Shown here: positions 1 to 8,872 of the stretch, piece by piece
Position numbering within the stretch: the stretch's first letter is position 1
Layout: every line of letters starts with the position of its first letter
Assembly: GCF_003046175.1 (NCBI RefSeq)
Contig: NZ_PZZM01000001.1
Location: forward strand, 4,853,001 to 4,917,000
From: Bosea sp. 124
GTDB taxonomy: Bacteria > Pseudomonadota > Alphaproteobacteria > Rhizobiales > Beijerinckiaceae
Direction of reading: 5' to 3'
DNA: 64,000 nucleotides
Translations under genes and position numbers: made by a program
Notes under the pieces: model-generated
Seen by the model: only the letters and a program-made list of their open reading frames with translations
Told to the model about the DNA's origin: nothing
Database searches by the model: none

Positions 1-2837
1 TCGCCGCCATGGGCCCGGCGGTAGAGGTCGACGAAGCGCAGCAGCGCGCCGCCATTCTCCGACTGCACGATCAGCCCGCCCGCCGCCTCGCCCTGCCGCG
101 ATGCCTGCTTGGCCGTGACCTCCGCCCGGCCGATCCGCCCCTGGAAGGCAATCGCGCGCAATTCGCCGCCGCGCTTCGAGAGCTTGAGCGTGGCGTTGGT
201 GATCGCCTCGTTGTTGAACCCGGTCAGGATCGGCACTTCGAGATCGACGTCGAGATCGCCGCTCTTTGCCGCCTTGTCGCCGCGCGGCGCGGCCGGACCC
301 GATGCCGACTGGAGGTCGCGGATGAAGGGCCGCACATCGGCGACGGCGCCGCGGATGACGAGCCTGGTCAGGTTGCCGTCGCGCCTGGCATCGACCTTGA
401 GATTGTCGCCGGCCGAAAGCCGAAGCTGCGACAGGCTGGCGCTCTCGAAGCCGTTTTGGCGGTTCAATTCGACCTTGCCGCGGATCAGGATCGGATTGGA
501 GTCGAACAGGAGATCGTCGAGATCGGGCCCGTCCGCATCGGCGATGTAGTTGAAGGTGAGCTTCGCGGCCCGGCCGGCCGGCTTGCTCAACCCCGGGAAC
601 ACGCCTTCGAGCGAAGCCTTGGTCAGGTCGGTCTCGACGCGCGGCGGCGTGTCCACGCCGCGGCCGAGCGCCTTGGTCACCCGCACCTGGATCGGGCCGT
701 TGATGCCGGCCTCGGGGCCCAGCCCGCGCTTTTGCCGTGCGGCATTGTCGAGCATCAGCGACAGGTTCGCCTCGCCCTTGCCGCGCGCATCCTGCCGGAT
801 TTCGACCTGGGCCCGGTCGCCGCCGACGCGGGCCTCGCCGCGCAACTGGACACCGTTGCGGTCGGCATTGACGGTCAGGTTGCCGCCGTCGAGCTTCTCG
901 GTGCCGAGCAGGGTGTCGGAGGCGACGCCGGTCAGCGTGCCCGTGCTGGTGACGACGATCTCGCCCGGCTGCGGATCGTCGACGAGGGCCAGATTTACGA
1001 CGCTCTTGAGGTCGCTGCTGCCGCGCAGGCTGGCCGGATCGATCCCGCCCGGCGCGAACTCCTTCAGCGCCGGAAAGGCGAACAGCGCGGTCAGCGCCTC
1101 CATCGATCCGGTCGTGCGGAAGGACGCGCGCGCCGGCGTGCGCTTTACCCAGGTCTCGGCGATGTCGAAGCTGCCCTCGCTGAGTTGAAGCTGCCGGCCA
1201 TTGCCGAGATCGGCCGTCGCCTTGCTGATCGCGAGCTTGACGGTGCGCCCCGTCGTCCTGCCGGTGACGCTGGCGTCGATCAGCAAAGGCAGGCCGGGGC
1301 CGGGCAGGAAGCGCACCTGCGAGGCATCGACGACGACGGAGAGCGCGTCGTCGGGGATGCCCGCACCCTGCATCAGCCGGGCGTGATCCTCGGCGGCGAG
1401 ATCCATGTCGACCTGCAAGGAGGCGAGGCGCCCGCTGACGAGCTGACGCGAAAGCGTGCCGTGCACGTCCGGCGAGGTCCAGCGCGGCCACAGCGCCAGC
1501 GCCGCACGCGGGTCGGAATCCGTGGCGGTGATCGAGAAGCGCTGCAGCGGCGAGGCGCCGACCTGCTGCACCAACCCGCGCCCCTCGGCGCGGATCGCCG
1601 GCCCCTGCACGGACATCGATTCGATCAAGGCCTCGCTGGTGCGGGGATCGATCCTGAGCTCGGCCGCGAGGGCATCGATCGTGACCGGGGGGTCGGCATC
1701 GACGCCCGCGACCTCGCCTTTCGCCGCGAGGCTCGTGCGCCAGGCGCCGCCATCGGCCCGCAGGCTGCCGGTGCCTTTCAGGCGCGTCGCCCCGGCATTG
1801 AGTTCGACGGACTTCACCTCGATGACGGAGAGATCGCCGCTGCTCGCCAGTTCGAGATGGGCCGCGTCGACGGCGATCGGCGGCATCGGGCTGTCTGGGA
1901 AGCGGATGACTCCCGGCAGCACGTCGATCCGCGCCTCAATCGATTTGCGACCGTCGGGCGACTGGCTGAGGCTCGCCTTGCCGCGCACCGGCAGCCCCTC
2001 GATCGAGAGTCCGCCCGTGCCGAGCGCGAGCGCGACGACCTCGGCCGGCTCGAAGCGGACGATGTCGATGTCGGCGCGCTGCGTGCCGTCCGCCTGGCTC
2101 GACAGATCGATCGCGAGCTCCTTCCAGCGCTGGCCAGTGCGCCCCTTCACGGTCAGGCGCGTGCCGCGCTCGCCAGTCCGGGTCAGGCGGATCTCGACAT
2201 CCTCGAAACCGGCCTTCTGGCGGCCGTCGGGATCGACCAGCGACAGACGGGCACCGTTCATGCCGGCCGTCTCCAGCGCGCCCAGCAGGCCGTCGCCCTG
2301 CGCCAGCGTCGAAATCGCCGCCATGATGCCGGTGAAGGCGTTCCACTGGGCCGCATCGGGCAGTGTCGAGGGCGGCGGCGTCTCGGCCGGAGCCGAATCG
2401 GCATTGACGATCAGCGCGCCGTCCTTGTTGACGCCGAGACGCACATTGACGCCCCTGAGATCGACCGAGGTCAGCCTGATCTCACCGCGCAGCAGGGCCA
2501 TCGGCTCATAGCCGAGAATCGCCTCGGGCGCGCGGATGGCGGCGCCGCTCTTGTGGCGAAACGAGACCTGCCGCACACGAAGCTGCGAATGCCCGTCGAT
2601 GCGGCCGAGTTCGGCGGCGGCGGCCTCGACCTTCCAATCGTGCCCCAGACGCTCCTCGATGGCGTCGGAGATGCGGCCTTCCAGTCCCGACAGCGGAACG
2701 AGGCCGGTGACGAGCAGCGTCGCAGCAGCACCGGCCAGAGTCAGCACGGCGACCACCACCGCGACCGCGATGGTGACGAGGCCCGCCTTGGCGCGCCGCT
2801 TGACCTCGGCCACGTCGCAGTCGGGCCCGTCCGGCAT
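1..2837 (-). CDS. AsmA-like envelope protein, C-terminus beyond the window
   Basis: A long leftward reading frame that stays open to the left edge, so the C-terminus is missing (about 945 codons seen). The N-terminus has a short cytoplasmic stretch, then one hydrophobic segment (about residues 20-47), then a long periplasmic-looking region. Phrases such as LGVNKDGALIVNAD near the start and GALLRFVDLYRRAHGG near the left edge are typical of the AsmA/YhdP-like superfamily (DUF3971/AsmA-like C-terminal), implicated in moving lipid between the membranes. The ATG at 2837 is chosen because the hydrophobic anchor follows at once; in-frame TTG codons at 2888 and 2912 are alternatives, and a stop lies just upstream of them. 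It is divergent from bcp. The family is likely; the exact subfamily is inferred. Confidence 0.75.
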   Translation of the reverse strand, partial: MPDGPDCDVAEVKRRAKAGLVTIAVAVVVAVLTLAGAAATLLVTGLVPLSGLEGRISDAIEERLGHDWKVEAAAAELGRIDGHSQLRVRQVSFRHKSGAAIRAPEAILGYEPMALLRGEIRLTSVDLRGVNVRLGVNKDGALIVNADSAPAETPPPSTLPDAAQWNAFTGIMAAISTLAQGDGLLGALETAGMNGARLSLVDPDGRQKAGFEDVEIRLTRTGERGTRLTVKGRTGQRWKELAIDLSSQADGTQRADIDIVRFEPAEVVALALGTGGLSIEGLPVRGKASLSQSPDGRKSIEARIDVLPGVIRFPDSPMPPIAVDAAHLELASSGDLSVIEVKSVELNAGATRLKGTGSLRADGGAWRTSLAAKGEVAGVDADPPVTIDALAAELRIDPRTSEALIESMSVQGPAIRAEGRGLVQQVGASPLQRFSITATDSDPRAALALWPRWTSPDVHGTLSRQLVSGRLASLQVDMDLAAEDHARLMQGAGIPDDALSVVVDASQVRFLPGPGLPLLIDASVTGRTTGRTVKLAISKATADLGNGRQLQLSEGSFDIAETWVKRTPARASFRTTGSMEALTALFAFPALKEFAPGGIDPASLRGSSDLKSVVNLALVDDPQPGEIVVTSTGTLTGVASDTLLGTEKLDGGNLTVNADRNGVQLRGEARVGGDRAQVEIRQDARGKGEANLSLMLDNAARQKRGLGPEAGINGPIQVRVTKALGRGVDTPPRVETDLTKASLEGVFPGLSKPAGRAAKLTFNYIADADGPDLDDLLFDSNPILIRGKVELNRQNGFESASLSQLRLSAGDNLKVDARRDGNLTRLVIRGAVADVRPFIRDLQSASGPAAPRGDKAAKSGDLDVDLEVPILTGFNNEAITNATLKLSKRGGELRAIAFQGRIGRAEVTAKQASRQGEAAGGLIVQSENGGALLRFVDLYRRAHGG

Positions 2838-3110
2838 CGCGGTCGATGCTGAAGCGGCATCCGGCTTGTTCGCGTCCTGGTCCAGCAAGGCCTTCTCGGT
2901 CCTCTCGGGCAAATGATCCGCTTCGGGTTCGGCGCCGTATGACTGCGATGGTCAGTGCCGTCCTTGAAGCGGCGATCTGGCCTGTCGATGCAGCCGGGCC
3001 AGGCGATTCGGCAAGGCGGGGTTTTGGCCCCGGCCCTGCCGCACTCTATCATGGCGCTTGAACCCGCGCTGGCCCATGGAAGGCGAAGGCGACGAAAGGA
3101 AGGCGAATCA

Positions 3111-3587
3111 ATGGCTTTGCAGGCAAGCTTGGCAGAAGGTGATCGGGCCCCCGATTTCACACTCGGGCGCGACGGGGGCGGCACGCTGTCGCTGTCGGAC
3201 TTCACGGGCCGCAAGCTCGTGCTTTACGCTTATCCCAAGGACGACACGCCGGGCTGCACGCAGGAGGCCATCGCCTTCAACGGCCTGCGCAAGGACTTCG
3301 CCGCGGCGGACACCGAGATCGTCGGAATCTCGCCCGATCCGGTGAAGCGTCACGACAAATTCAAGGCCAAGCACGGGCTCGATTTCGCGCTCGTCGCCGA
3401 TGAGGAACAGAACGCGCTGCAGGACTATGGCATCTGGGTCGAGAAAAGCATGTATGGGCGCAGCTATATGGGCGTCGAACGGACCACCTTCCTGATCGAT
3501 CGCGACGGCAAGATCGCGCGGATCTGGCGCAAGGTGAAAGTGCCGGGCCACGCCGAAGAGGTGCTGGCGGCCGCGAAGGATTTGTGA
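3111..3587 (+). CDS. bcp: Bcp/PrxQ-type thioredoxin-dependent peroxiredoxin
   Basis: A 158-residue peroxiredoxin that reduces hydroperoxides in the cytoplasm. The peroxidatic motif YPKDDTPGCTQEA places the reactive cysteine at Cys49. In the classical Bcp enzyme a second, resolving cysteine sits five residues later; here that position is Ile54, and Cys49 is the only cysteine in the protein, so it must work as a 1-Cys type resolved by an external thiol. The C-terminal half has the expected TTFLIDRDGKI and IWRKVKVPGHAEEVL segments. The start is set by an AAGGA ribosome-binding site about ten bases upstream of the ATG; longer in-frame extensions lack homology. It stands alone between the divergent AsmA-like gene and a peptidase gene. 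Confidence 0.93.
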   Translation: MALQASLAEGDRAPDFTLGRDGGGTLSLSDFTGRKLVLYAYPKDDTPGCTQEAIAFNGLRKDFAAADTEIVGISPDPVKRHDKFKAKHGLDFALVADEEQNALQDYGIWVEKSMYGRSYMGVERTTFLIDRDGKIARIWRKVKVPGHAEEVLAAAKDL

Positions 3588-3671
3588 CGGCCCGGGGCCG
3601 GCTTTGCGAAAGATTAACCTTAACGATGTCTCATGACGGTATCGGCAGCGTAACTTTCCGGTCCCGCGTAC

Positions 3672-4979
3672 ATGACACATTCCGTCTCGACAGGCCCCGC
3701 CCTCCCAGTCACCGGGCTGGTCACGCAGAAGACGTATACGATCCGCCGCTCGACTGTGCTGGCCGGCCTGGCATGGCTGGCGCTGACGACCGCAGGCAGC
3801 GGCGCGGCGGGCTGGTACATCCTGAGCAAGGACGACCTCGCCGCCCGGCTGATCGCCCGCGAGACCACTCGCCAATATGCCTATGAGGACCGGATTGCCG
3901 CGCTGCGCGCCGATGTCGACCGCCTCGCCAGCCGTGCCCTGCTCGACCAGGACGGCGTCGAGGCCCGCGTCGACGAGCTGGCGACACGGCAGGCCGAGCT
4001 GGAATCGCGGCAGTCCCTCGTCACCGCGCTCGCCGACACGCTCCAAACCGGCGGCATCGTGACGGCGCCCAAGGCTCCCTTGCGTCCGCGCATGATCAAG
4101 CCGGAAGAGCCGGTCCGGGCCTCGGGCGTCACCAGCTTCGCCCCGATCATGCCGACGAAGCCGACGCCTGCGCTCGATTCTCCCGTGCTGCGCGGCGCCA
4201 ACGAGAACCAGAACGCGCCCTGGAAGTCAGGCGAGGCCGAGGTGCAGCCGCCGGCGCAGCGCGTCGATGCCGCCCTCACCCGTCTCGACCGCGCCATCGC
4301 CAACACCACAGGTGCCCAGCTCGCCGCGCTGAAGGAGATGGACGAGACGCTCGCGGAATCGCAGAAGCGCCTGCGCGGCGCCCTCTCCGAGACCGGCCTC
4401 GATCCCGACCGTCTCGCCGCCCAGAGCAGCGTCGCCAAGGGTGTCGGCGGCCCCTTCGTTCCCTTCACGATCGATCCCGCGGCCGGCCCCTTCGAGGCGA
4501 CGCTGAGCGCGCTACAGCCGCGCATCTCGGCGGTGATGCGGCTGCGCGGGCTGGTCGAGCAGTTGCCGCTCGCCAAGCCGATGGCCGGCGACGTCGATTT
4601 CACCTCGAACTACGGCTACCGCGTCGATCCGTTCACGCGCAGCCCCGCCATGCATACCGGCGTCGACTTCCGGGCCGAGACCGGCTCGCCGATCCGCGCC
4701 ACGGCGCCGGGCAAGGTCGTCACGGCGGAATATACCGGCGGCTACGGCAACATGGTCGAGATCGAGCACGCCAACGGCATCACCACGCGTTACGCCCATA
4801 TGTCGGCGATCCTGGCGTCGGTCGGCCAGAGCGTAACGACCGGGACCGTCGTCGGCCGCGTCGGCACCACGGGGCGCTCGACCGGGCCGCATCTCCATTA
4901 CGAGACCCGCGTCAACGACGAGCCGGTCGACCCGACCCGCTTCCTGCGCGCCGGCGGCAAGCTCGCGACGTTGCGCTGA
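3672..4979 (+). CDS. M23 family metallopeptidase, membrane-anchored, coiled coil
   Basis: 435 residues: a short cytoplasmic N-terminus, one transmembrane helix (about 28-50), a helical coiled-coil-like stretch (about 55-125 and again 200-245), a Pro-rich linker, and a C-terminal LytM/M23 zinc peptidase domain (about 310-425). The zinc and catalytic signature is intact: HTGVD (His328, Asp332), RYAHM, and GPHLHYE (His407, His409). This architecture is that of periplasmic peptidoglycan endopeptidases of cell elongation or division, or of non-catalytic amidase activators; the intact ligands favour an active enzyme. No strong ribosome-binding site precedes the ATG. A TTAACCTTAACG motif at 3614-3625 upstream resembles CtrA half sites, which would suit a cell-cycle gene, but this is only suggestive. 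Confidence 0.88.
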   Translation: MTHSVSTGPALPVTGLVTQKTYTIRRSTVLAGLAWLALTTAGSGAAGWYILSKDDLAARLIARETTRQYAYEDRIAALRADVDRLASRALLDQDGVEARVDELATRQAELESRQSLVTALADTLQTGGIVTAPKAPLRPRMIKPEEPVRASGVTSFAPIMPTKPTPALDSPVLRGANENQNAPWKSGEAEVQPPAQRVDAALTRLDRAIANTTGAQLAALKEMDETLAESQKRLRGALSETGLDPDRLAAQSSVAKGVGGPFVPFTIDPAAGPFEATLSALQPRISAVMRLRGLVEQLPLAKPMAGDVDFTSNYGYRVDPFTRSPAMHTGVDFRAETGSPIRATAPGKVVTAEYTGGYGNMVEIEHANGITTRYAHMSAILASVGQSVTTGTVVGRVGTTGRSTGPHLHYETRVNDEPVDPTRFLRAGGKLATLR

Positions 4980-5095
4980 CGAGACGGCGCGGCGAGTTCT
5001 CAGAGGGTTTCGCCGCTCATAGCGCCAAGACGCCTTGCAAGGCGCCGCCCGCTTCCCTATCGCTCGCGCGAACGGAAATCGAAGGCGGAAACGAG

Positions 5096-6169
5096 ATGAG
5101 CAAGCCGGGCGCGAACGGATTGACCTATGCGCAGGCGGGTGTCGACATCGACGCCGGCAACGCCATGGTCGACCAGATCAAGCCGCTGGTGCGGGCGACG
5201 CGCCGGCCTGGAGCGGATGCCGAGATCGGCGGGTTCGGCGGGCTCTTCGACCTCAAGGCGGCCGGCTTCAAGGATCCGATCCTGGTCGCGGCCAATGACG
5301 GCGTCGGCACCAAGGTCAAGATCGCGATCGAGAGCGGACTGCATGCGACGATCGGCATCGACCTCGTCGCGATGTGCGTCAACGACCTGATCGTGCAGGG
5401 CGCCGAGCCGCTGCTGTTCCTCGACTACTACGCCACCGGCAAGCTCGACCCCAAGGTCGGCGTCGAGATCGTGCGTGGCATCGCCGATGGCTGCCGCCAG
5501 GCCGGCTGCGCCCTGATCGGCGGCGAGACGGCCGAGATGCCCGGCATGTATGCCGAGAAGGACTACGATCTCGCCGGCTTCGCGGTCGGCGCGGCCGAGC
5601 GCGGCTCGCTCCTGCCGCGCGCTGATCTCGAACCCGGCGACGTCGTCTTCGGCCTGCCCTCCTCGGGCGTCCATTCCAACGGCTATTCGCTGGTCCGGCG
5701 CATCGTCGCGCTGAGCGGGCTTGGCTGGGACGCGCCAGCCCCCTTCGCGAGCGAAACCAGCCTCGCCGAAGCCCTGCTCGTGCCGACGCGGATCTACGTC
5801 AAGCCGCTGCTCGCCGCGATCAAGGCGACCACCGGCATCAAGGCGCTGGCCCATATTACCGGCGGCGGCTTCCCCGACAACATTCCGCGCGTGCTGCCGG
5901 AGGGCTTGGGCGTCTCGCTCGACCTTGCGGCCATTCCCGTGCCGCCCGTCTTCGGCTGGCTCGCCAAGGTCGGCGGCGTCGCCGAGCGCGAGATGCTGCG
6001 CACCTTCAACTGCGGCATCGGCATGATCGTCGCCGCAGAGGCCGCCAAGGCCGACGAGGTCGCCGCCGCACTGGTCGCGGCCGGCGAGGCGCCCGTCAGG
6101 CTGGGCGAGATCGTGCCCGTGGCCGAGGGCGAGGAGCAGGTCGCCTACCGCGGCAAGCTCGTACTGTGA
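5096..6169 (+). CDS. purM: Phosphoribosylformylglycinamidine cyclo-ligase (AIR synthetase)
   Basis: 357 residues, full length for PurM. It closes the imidazole ring of FGAM using ATP to give AIR, the fifth step of purine synthesis, in the cytoplasm. Diagnostic segments are visible: [13 protein letters not shown] near residue 65, [17 protein letters not shown], the [11 protein letters not shown] motif, and [15 protein letters not shown] in the C-terminal domain. The ATG at 5096 follows a GGCGGAAACGAG stretch. The stop overlaps the GTG of purN, so the two are translationally coupled. A 14-bp perfect palindrome lies at 5031-5044 in the 116-bp leader; its role is unknown. Confidence 0.97.
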   Translation: MSKPGANGLTYAQAGVDIDAGNAMVDQIKPLVRATRRPGADAEIGGFGGLFDLKAAGFKDPILVAANDGVGTKVKIAIESGLHATIGIDLVAMCVNDLIVQGAEPLLFLDYYATGKLDPKVGVEIVRGIADGCRQAGCALIGGETAEMPGMYAEKDYDLAGFAVGAAERGSLLPRADLEPGDVVFGLPSSGVHSNGYSLVRRIVALSGLGWDAPAPFASETSLAEALLVPTRIYVKPLLAAIKATTGIKALAHITGGGFPDNIPRVLPEGLGVSLDLAAIPVPPVFGWLAKVGGVAEREMLRTFNCGIGMIVAAEAAKADEVAAALVAAGEAPVRLGEIVPVAEGEEQVAYRGKLVL

Positions 6170-6789
6170 CGATGGCGGCCTCGCGCCCGCGCGTCGGGAT
6201 CCTGATCTCGGGGCGCGGCTCCAACATGGTCTCGCTGGTCGAGGCGGCCCATGTCGAGGGCTTCCCGGCCGAGATCGCGCTGGTGCTCTCCAATGTGCCG
6301 GGCGCCGGCGGGCTCGACCGTGCGAAGGCCTTCGGCATCGCGACCGCGACCGTCGATCACCGCGCCTTCAACAAGGATCGCGAAGCCTTCGAGCGTGCGA
6401 TGGACGAGGTCCTGCGGGTCAACCAGATCGACCTCGTCGTGCTGGCCGGCTTCATGCGGATCATGACGCCGTGGTTCGTGCGGCGCTGGCAAGGCCGGCT
6501 GATCAACATCCACCCGTCGCTGCTGCCGCTGTTCAAGGGCACGCATACACACCGCCAGGCTCTGGAAGCCGGCGTCGCCGAGCATGGCTGCAGCGTGCAT
6601 TTCGTCGTGCCGGAACTCGATGCCGGCCCGGTGATCATGCAGGCGAAGGTGCCGGTATTGCCGGGCGACGACGAGGACACGCTGTCGGCGCGCGTACTGG
6701 TGCAGGAGCACCTGCTCTATCCGCGCGCGCTGGCCGAGGTCGCAGCCGGCCGCGTCGCGCTGATCGACGGAGCGGTCGTCAGGCGCTGA
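6166..6789 (+). CDS. purN: Phosphoribosylglycinamide formyltransferase
   Basis: 207 residues. PurN transfers a formyl group from 10-formyltetrahydrofolate to GAR, step three of purine synthesis. The fold and active site are clear: [11 protein letters not shown] near the start, the catalytic Asn-His pair in [23 protein letters not shown], and [15 protein letters not shown] with the catalytic Asp. The start is either the GTG at 6166, which overlaps the purM stop (GTGA), or the ATG two codons later at 6172; coupling favours 6166. The 3' end overlaps the convergent WYL regulator by 11 bp. Confidence 0.96.
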   Translation: MTMAASRPRVGILISGRGSNMVSLVEAAHVEGFPAEIALVLSNVPGAGGLDRAKAFGIATATVDHRAFNKDREAFERAMDEVLRVNQIDLVVLAGFMRIMTPWFVRRWQGRLINIHPSLLPLFKGTHTHRQALEAGVAEHGCSVHFVVPELDAGPVIMQAKVPVLPGDDEDTLSARVLVQEHLLYPRALAEVAAGRVALIDGAVVRR

Positions 6790-7582
6790 GCCTCGTCGCG
6801 CCGGACCGGGCCGTTTCGTCCCGCTGCGCGGTTGTTTCTTGCTGCGCGGATTGATCCTGCTGCGCCGTTGCCTGGCGCCGCTCGCAATCCTCGCGACTGC
6901 GGGCCTCGTCTTCCTTCTGCCAGCGACGGAAGAGATCGGCGCGCCTCGCCGGATAGCGCTCCTCGCGCGCGACGAGATCGCTCATGCGGTCGGTCCGGAA
7001 GTGGCGGAAGGCCTCGCGCAGCTCGCACCAGGCGATGACGACGCGGACCCGCTCATAGAAGGTCATGCCGATCGGCCAGATCATGCGCTGCGTGTCCTGG
7101 CCGCTCTCGTCGCGGTAGCGCATCTCCAGCTTGCGACCCTGGCGGATGGCGGCGCGCACGGCGGCGACATCGACCTGGTCGACCGGCGCGTCGCGGCCAT
7201 AGGCCGGGGCGAACAGCGCACCGTCGAGCAGGATCGGCCGCAGATGCGGCGGCAGCACGGCCGCGACCTTGCTGACGACATCCTCCGCGGCGCGCGCCAG
7301 CACGGGGTCGGCCCGCTCGCCGAGCCAGCGCATGCCGACAAGCACGGCCTCGATCTCGTCGGGCGACAGCATCAGCGGCGGCAGGTCGAACCCGGCGTCG
7401 AGCACATAGCCGATGCCGGCCTCGCCGCGCACCGGCACCCCCTGGCGCACCAGCGCGGCGATGTCGCGATAGACGGTGCGGACGGAGACATCGAGTTCGG
7501 AGGACAGCGTTTCGGCCGTGACGGGCCGGCGCCGGCGCCGCAGGCTCTGGATCATGTCGAGCAATCGTTCGGCGCGCTGCAT
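6779..7582 (-). CDS. HTH/WYL-domain transcriptional regulator (YafY/DeoR-like)
   Basis: About 267 residues from the ATG at 7582 (MQRAERLLDMIQ), the usual start of this family; an upstream ATG at 7639 would add 19 atypical residues. An N-terminal winged helix-turn-helix (PVTAETLSSELDVSVRTVYRD) is followed by a linker and a WYL sensor domain (about residues 115-215) with MRYRDESG and RVVIAWCELREAFRHFRTDR. Such proteins regulate nearby genes in response to small ligands or nucleic acid. The C-terminal tail is odd: near-perfect six-residue repeats (TAQQDQ, SAQQET, TAQRDE) from tandem 18-bp units, not part of the fold. The gene is convergent with purN, and its start faces the GST gene at 7701, a plausible target. 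Confidence 0.88.
   Translation of the reverse strand: MQRAERLLDMIQSLRRRRRPVTAETLSSELDVSVRTVYRDIAALVRQGVPVRGEAGIGYVLDAGFDLPPLMLSPDEIEAVLVGMRWLGERADPVLARAAEDVVSKVAAVLPPHLRPILLDGALFAPAYGRDAPVDQVDVAAVRAAIRQGRKLEMRYRDESGQDTQRMIWPIGMTFYERVRVVIAWCELREAFRHFRTDRMSDLVAREERYPARRADLFRRWQKEDEARSREDCERRQATAQQDQSAQQETTAQRDETARSGATRLSA
6806..6868. repeat. Tandem 18-bp repeats in the 3' end of the WYL regulator
   Basis: Three to four imperfect copies of an 18-bp unit containing TGCTGCGCGG on the plus strand. They encode the Gln/Thr/Ala-rich tail of the regulator on the minus strand. The repeats lie just before the 11-bp overlap with purN. Confidence 0.7.
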
Positions 7583-7700
7583 ATCGACGGTTCCCGCTTC
7601 GGCTTCAGCGATGCCACAATGCTCTAGCGCTGCTGACAACTCCTGTCAGCAGCGTGTCAGTAGCATCCGACATCACGATCCGACGATCCGGGAGGCGAGC

Positions 7701-8423
7701 ATGATCACGCTGCACAGTTTCGGGCCGGCTTTCGGGCTGCCCGATGCGAGCCCGTTCTGCATCAAGGCCGAGATCCTGCTGAAGATGTCCGGACTGCCCT
7801 ACCGACGGGCGGGCGGCGATCTGCGCCGCGCACCGAAGCACAAGCTGCCGCTGATCGTCGATGACGGTGTCACCATCGCCGATTCGAGCTTCATCCGCTT
7901 CCATCTCGAAAGCCGGCACGGCATCGGCTTCGATGAGGGGCTGGATGCCGAACGGCGCGGCACCCTCTGGGCCGTCGAGAAGATGCTGGAGGAGCAGATC
8001 TACTGGATCGTGGTCGACGAGCGCTGGATGGACGATGCCAATTTCGCGCGCGGCCCGGTGCATTTCTTCAAGGCCGTTCCGGCGCCGCTGCGCCCGCTCG
8101 TCTGCGCACTGGTCAGACGCCAGGTGCGCCGGAGCCTCCATGGGCATGGCATGGGCCGGCACAGCCAGGCCGACAAGATGGTGCTGGCCGAGCGCGCGCT
8201 CGATGCGATCGTCCCGATCCTGGGCGAGCGCGCCTTTCTCGGCGGCGAGGCGCCGGCCGGCGGCGATGCCGCGCTCGGCGCTTTCATGATCGCGGGGCTG
8301 GGGCCGCTGTTCGATTCGCCGTTCCGGGGACTGGTCGAAGCGCGCCCGAGCCTCGTCGCCTATGCGACGCGGATGCGGGAGCGCTTCTTCCCGTCGTCGG
8401 AGCTGCTCAGACCGGCCGCTTGA
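7701..8423 (+). CDS. Glutathione S-transferase family protein (metaxin/FAX-like)
   Basis: 240 residues. The N-terminal thioredoxin-like domain begins MITLHSFGPAFGLPDASPF and continues with LPLIVDDGVTIADSSFI, the glutathione-binding Asp-Ser segment of GSTs. The helical C-terminal domain follows (about 85-235). The DASPFC form and overall layout resemble the FAX/metaxin-like GST branch, whose substrates are mostly unknown. The ATG is preceded by GGAGGCGAGC, a strong ribosome-binding site. It is divergent from the WYL regulator and could be controlled by it. Its last 17 bp overlap the convergent gene ending at 8407. Confidence 0.85.
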   Translation: MITLHSFGPAFGLPDASPFCIKAEILLKMSGLPYRRAGGDLRRAPKHKLPLIVDDGVTIADSSFIRFHLESRHGIGFDEGLDAERRGTLWAVEKMLEEQIYWIVVDERWMDDANFARGPVHFFKAVPAPLRPLVCALVRRQVRRSLHGHGMGRHSQADKMVLAERALDAIVPILGERAFLGGEAPAGGDAALGAFMIAGLGPLFDSPFRGLVEARPSLVAYATRMRERFFPSSELLRPAA

Positions 8424-8769
8424 GCTTGCACTGGTCAATGAAGCCGAGCCCCTTCGCGCGGGCCGAATCGTTGAAATAGCCGGTGTCGCGGAACGCCTGG
8501 AGCTCGTCCTTGGTCATCGAACCGACCGTGCCCTTGGCGTAGCAGCTGCAGGGCGTGTGGACTGCCTCGCGCGTCGTGCTCATCAGGCGCGACTGCGTCA
8601 CCAGGCAGGCGTCGAAAGCGCGCAGCTGGATCATGTAGGGCGTCAAGTTCTTGGCGGTCGGATCGGGCGGCGGCAGGGCGCTCGACCCGCTCGCCGCATG
8701 AGCGCCGAGCCCCGCCAGCACAGACAATCCACCGGCCAGGAAGACCGCACCCATCCGCCGCATGATCAT
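8407..8769 (-). CDS. Small exported protein of unknown function
   Basis: About 120 residues from the ATG at 8769, preceded by AAGGACGAACGAAATC; a second ATG at 8763 is equally possible. A Sec signal peptide (MRRMGAVFLAGGLSVLAGLGAHA) ends near residue 25. The mature part has four cysteines (FDACLVTQSRL, HTPCSCYAKG, IDQCKLK), suggesting disulfides or a metal site in the periplasm. I do not recognise a named family. It is convergent with the GST gene and sits behind the molybdopterin oxidoreductase gene, separated by about 100 bp. Confidence 0.7.
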   Translation of the reverse strand: MIMRRMGAVFLAGGLSVLAGLGAHAASGSSALPPPDPTAKNLTPYMIQLRAFDACLVTQSRLMSTTREAVHTPCSCYAKGTVGSMTKDELQAFRDTGYFNDSARAKGLGFIDQCKLKRPV

Positions 8770-8872
8770 GATTTCGTTCGTCCTTCGAGAGCAGGCACGC
8801 CGGGTCCGCTTCACGCCCCGCCCGCAGCAGGGATGGTCCATACCGCCGCTGAAACGTCAAGGGTTCGCGCAG

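Noticed and set aside
9..2852. 947-codon plus-strand open frame
   Set aside because: Exact codon-aligned antisense of the AsmA-like gene; composition is Arg/Gly/Ala-rich with no recognisable domain.
5031..5044. Perfect 14-bp palindrome CGCCTTGCAAGGCG before purM
   Set aside because: Could be an operator, but no known purine regulator site of this form in the group; GC-rich palindromes of this size arise by chance.
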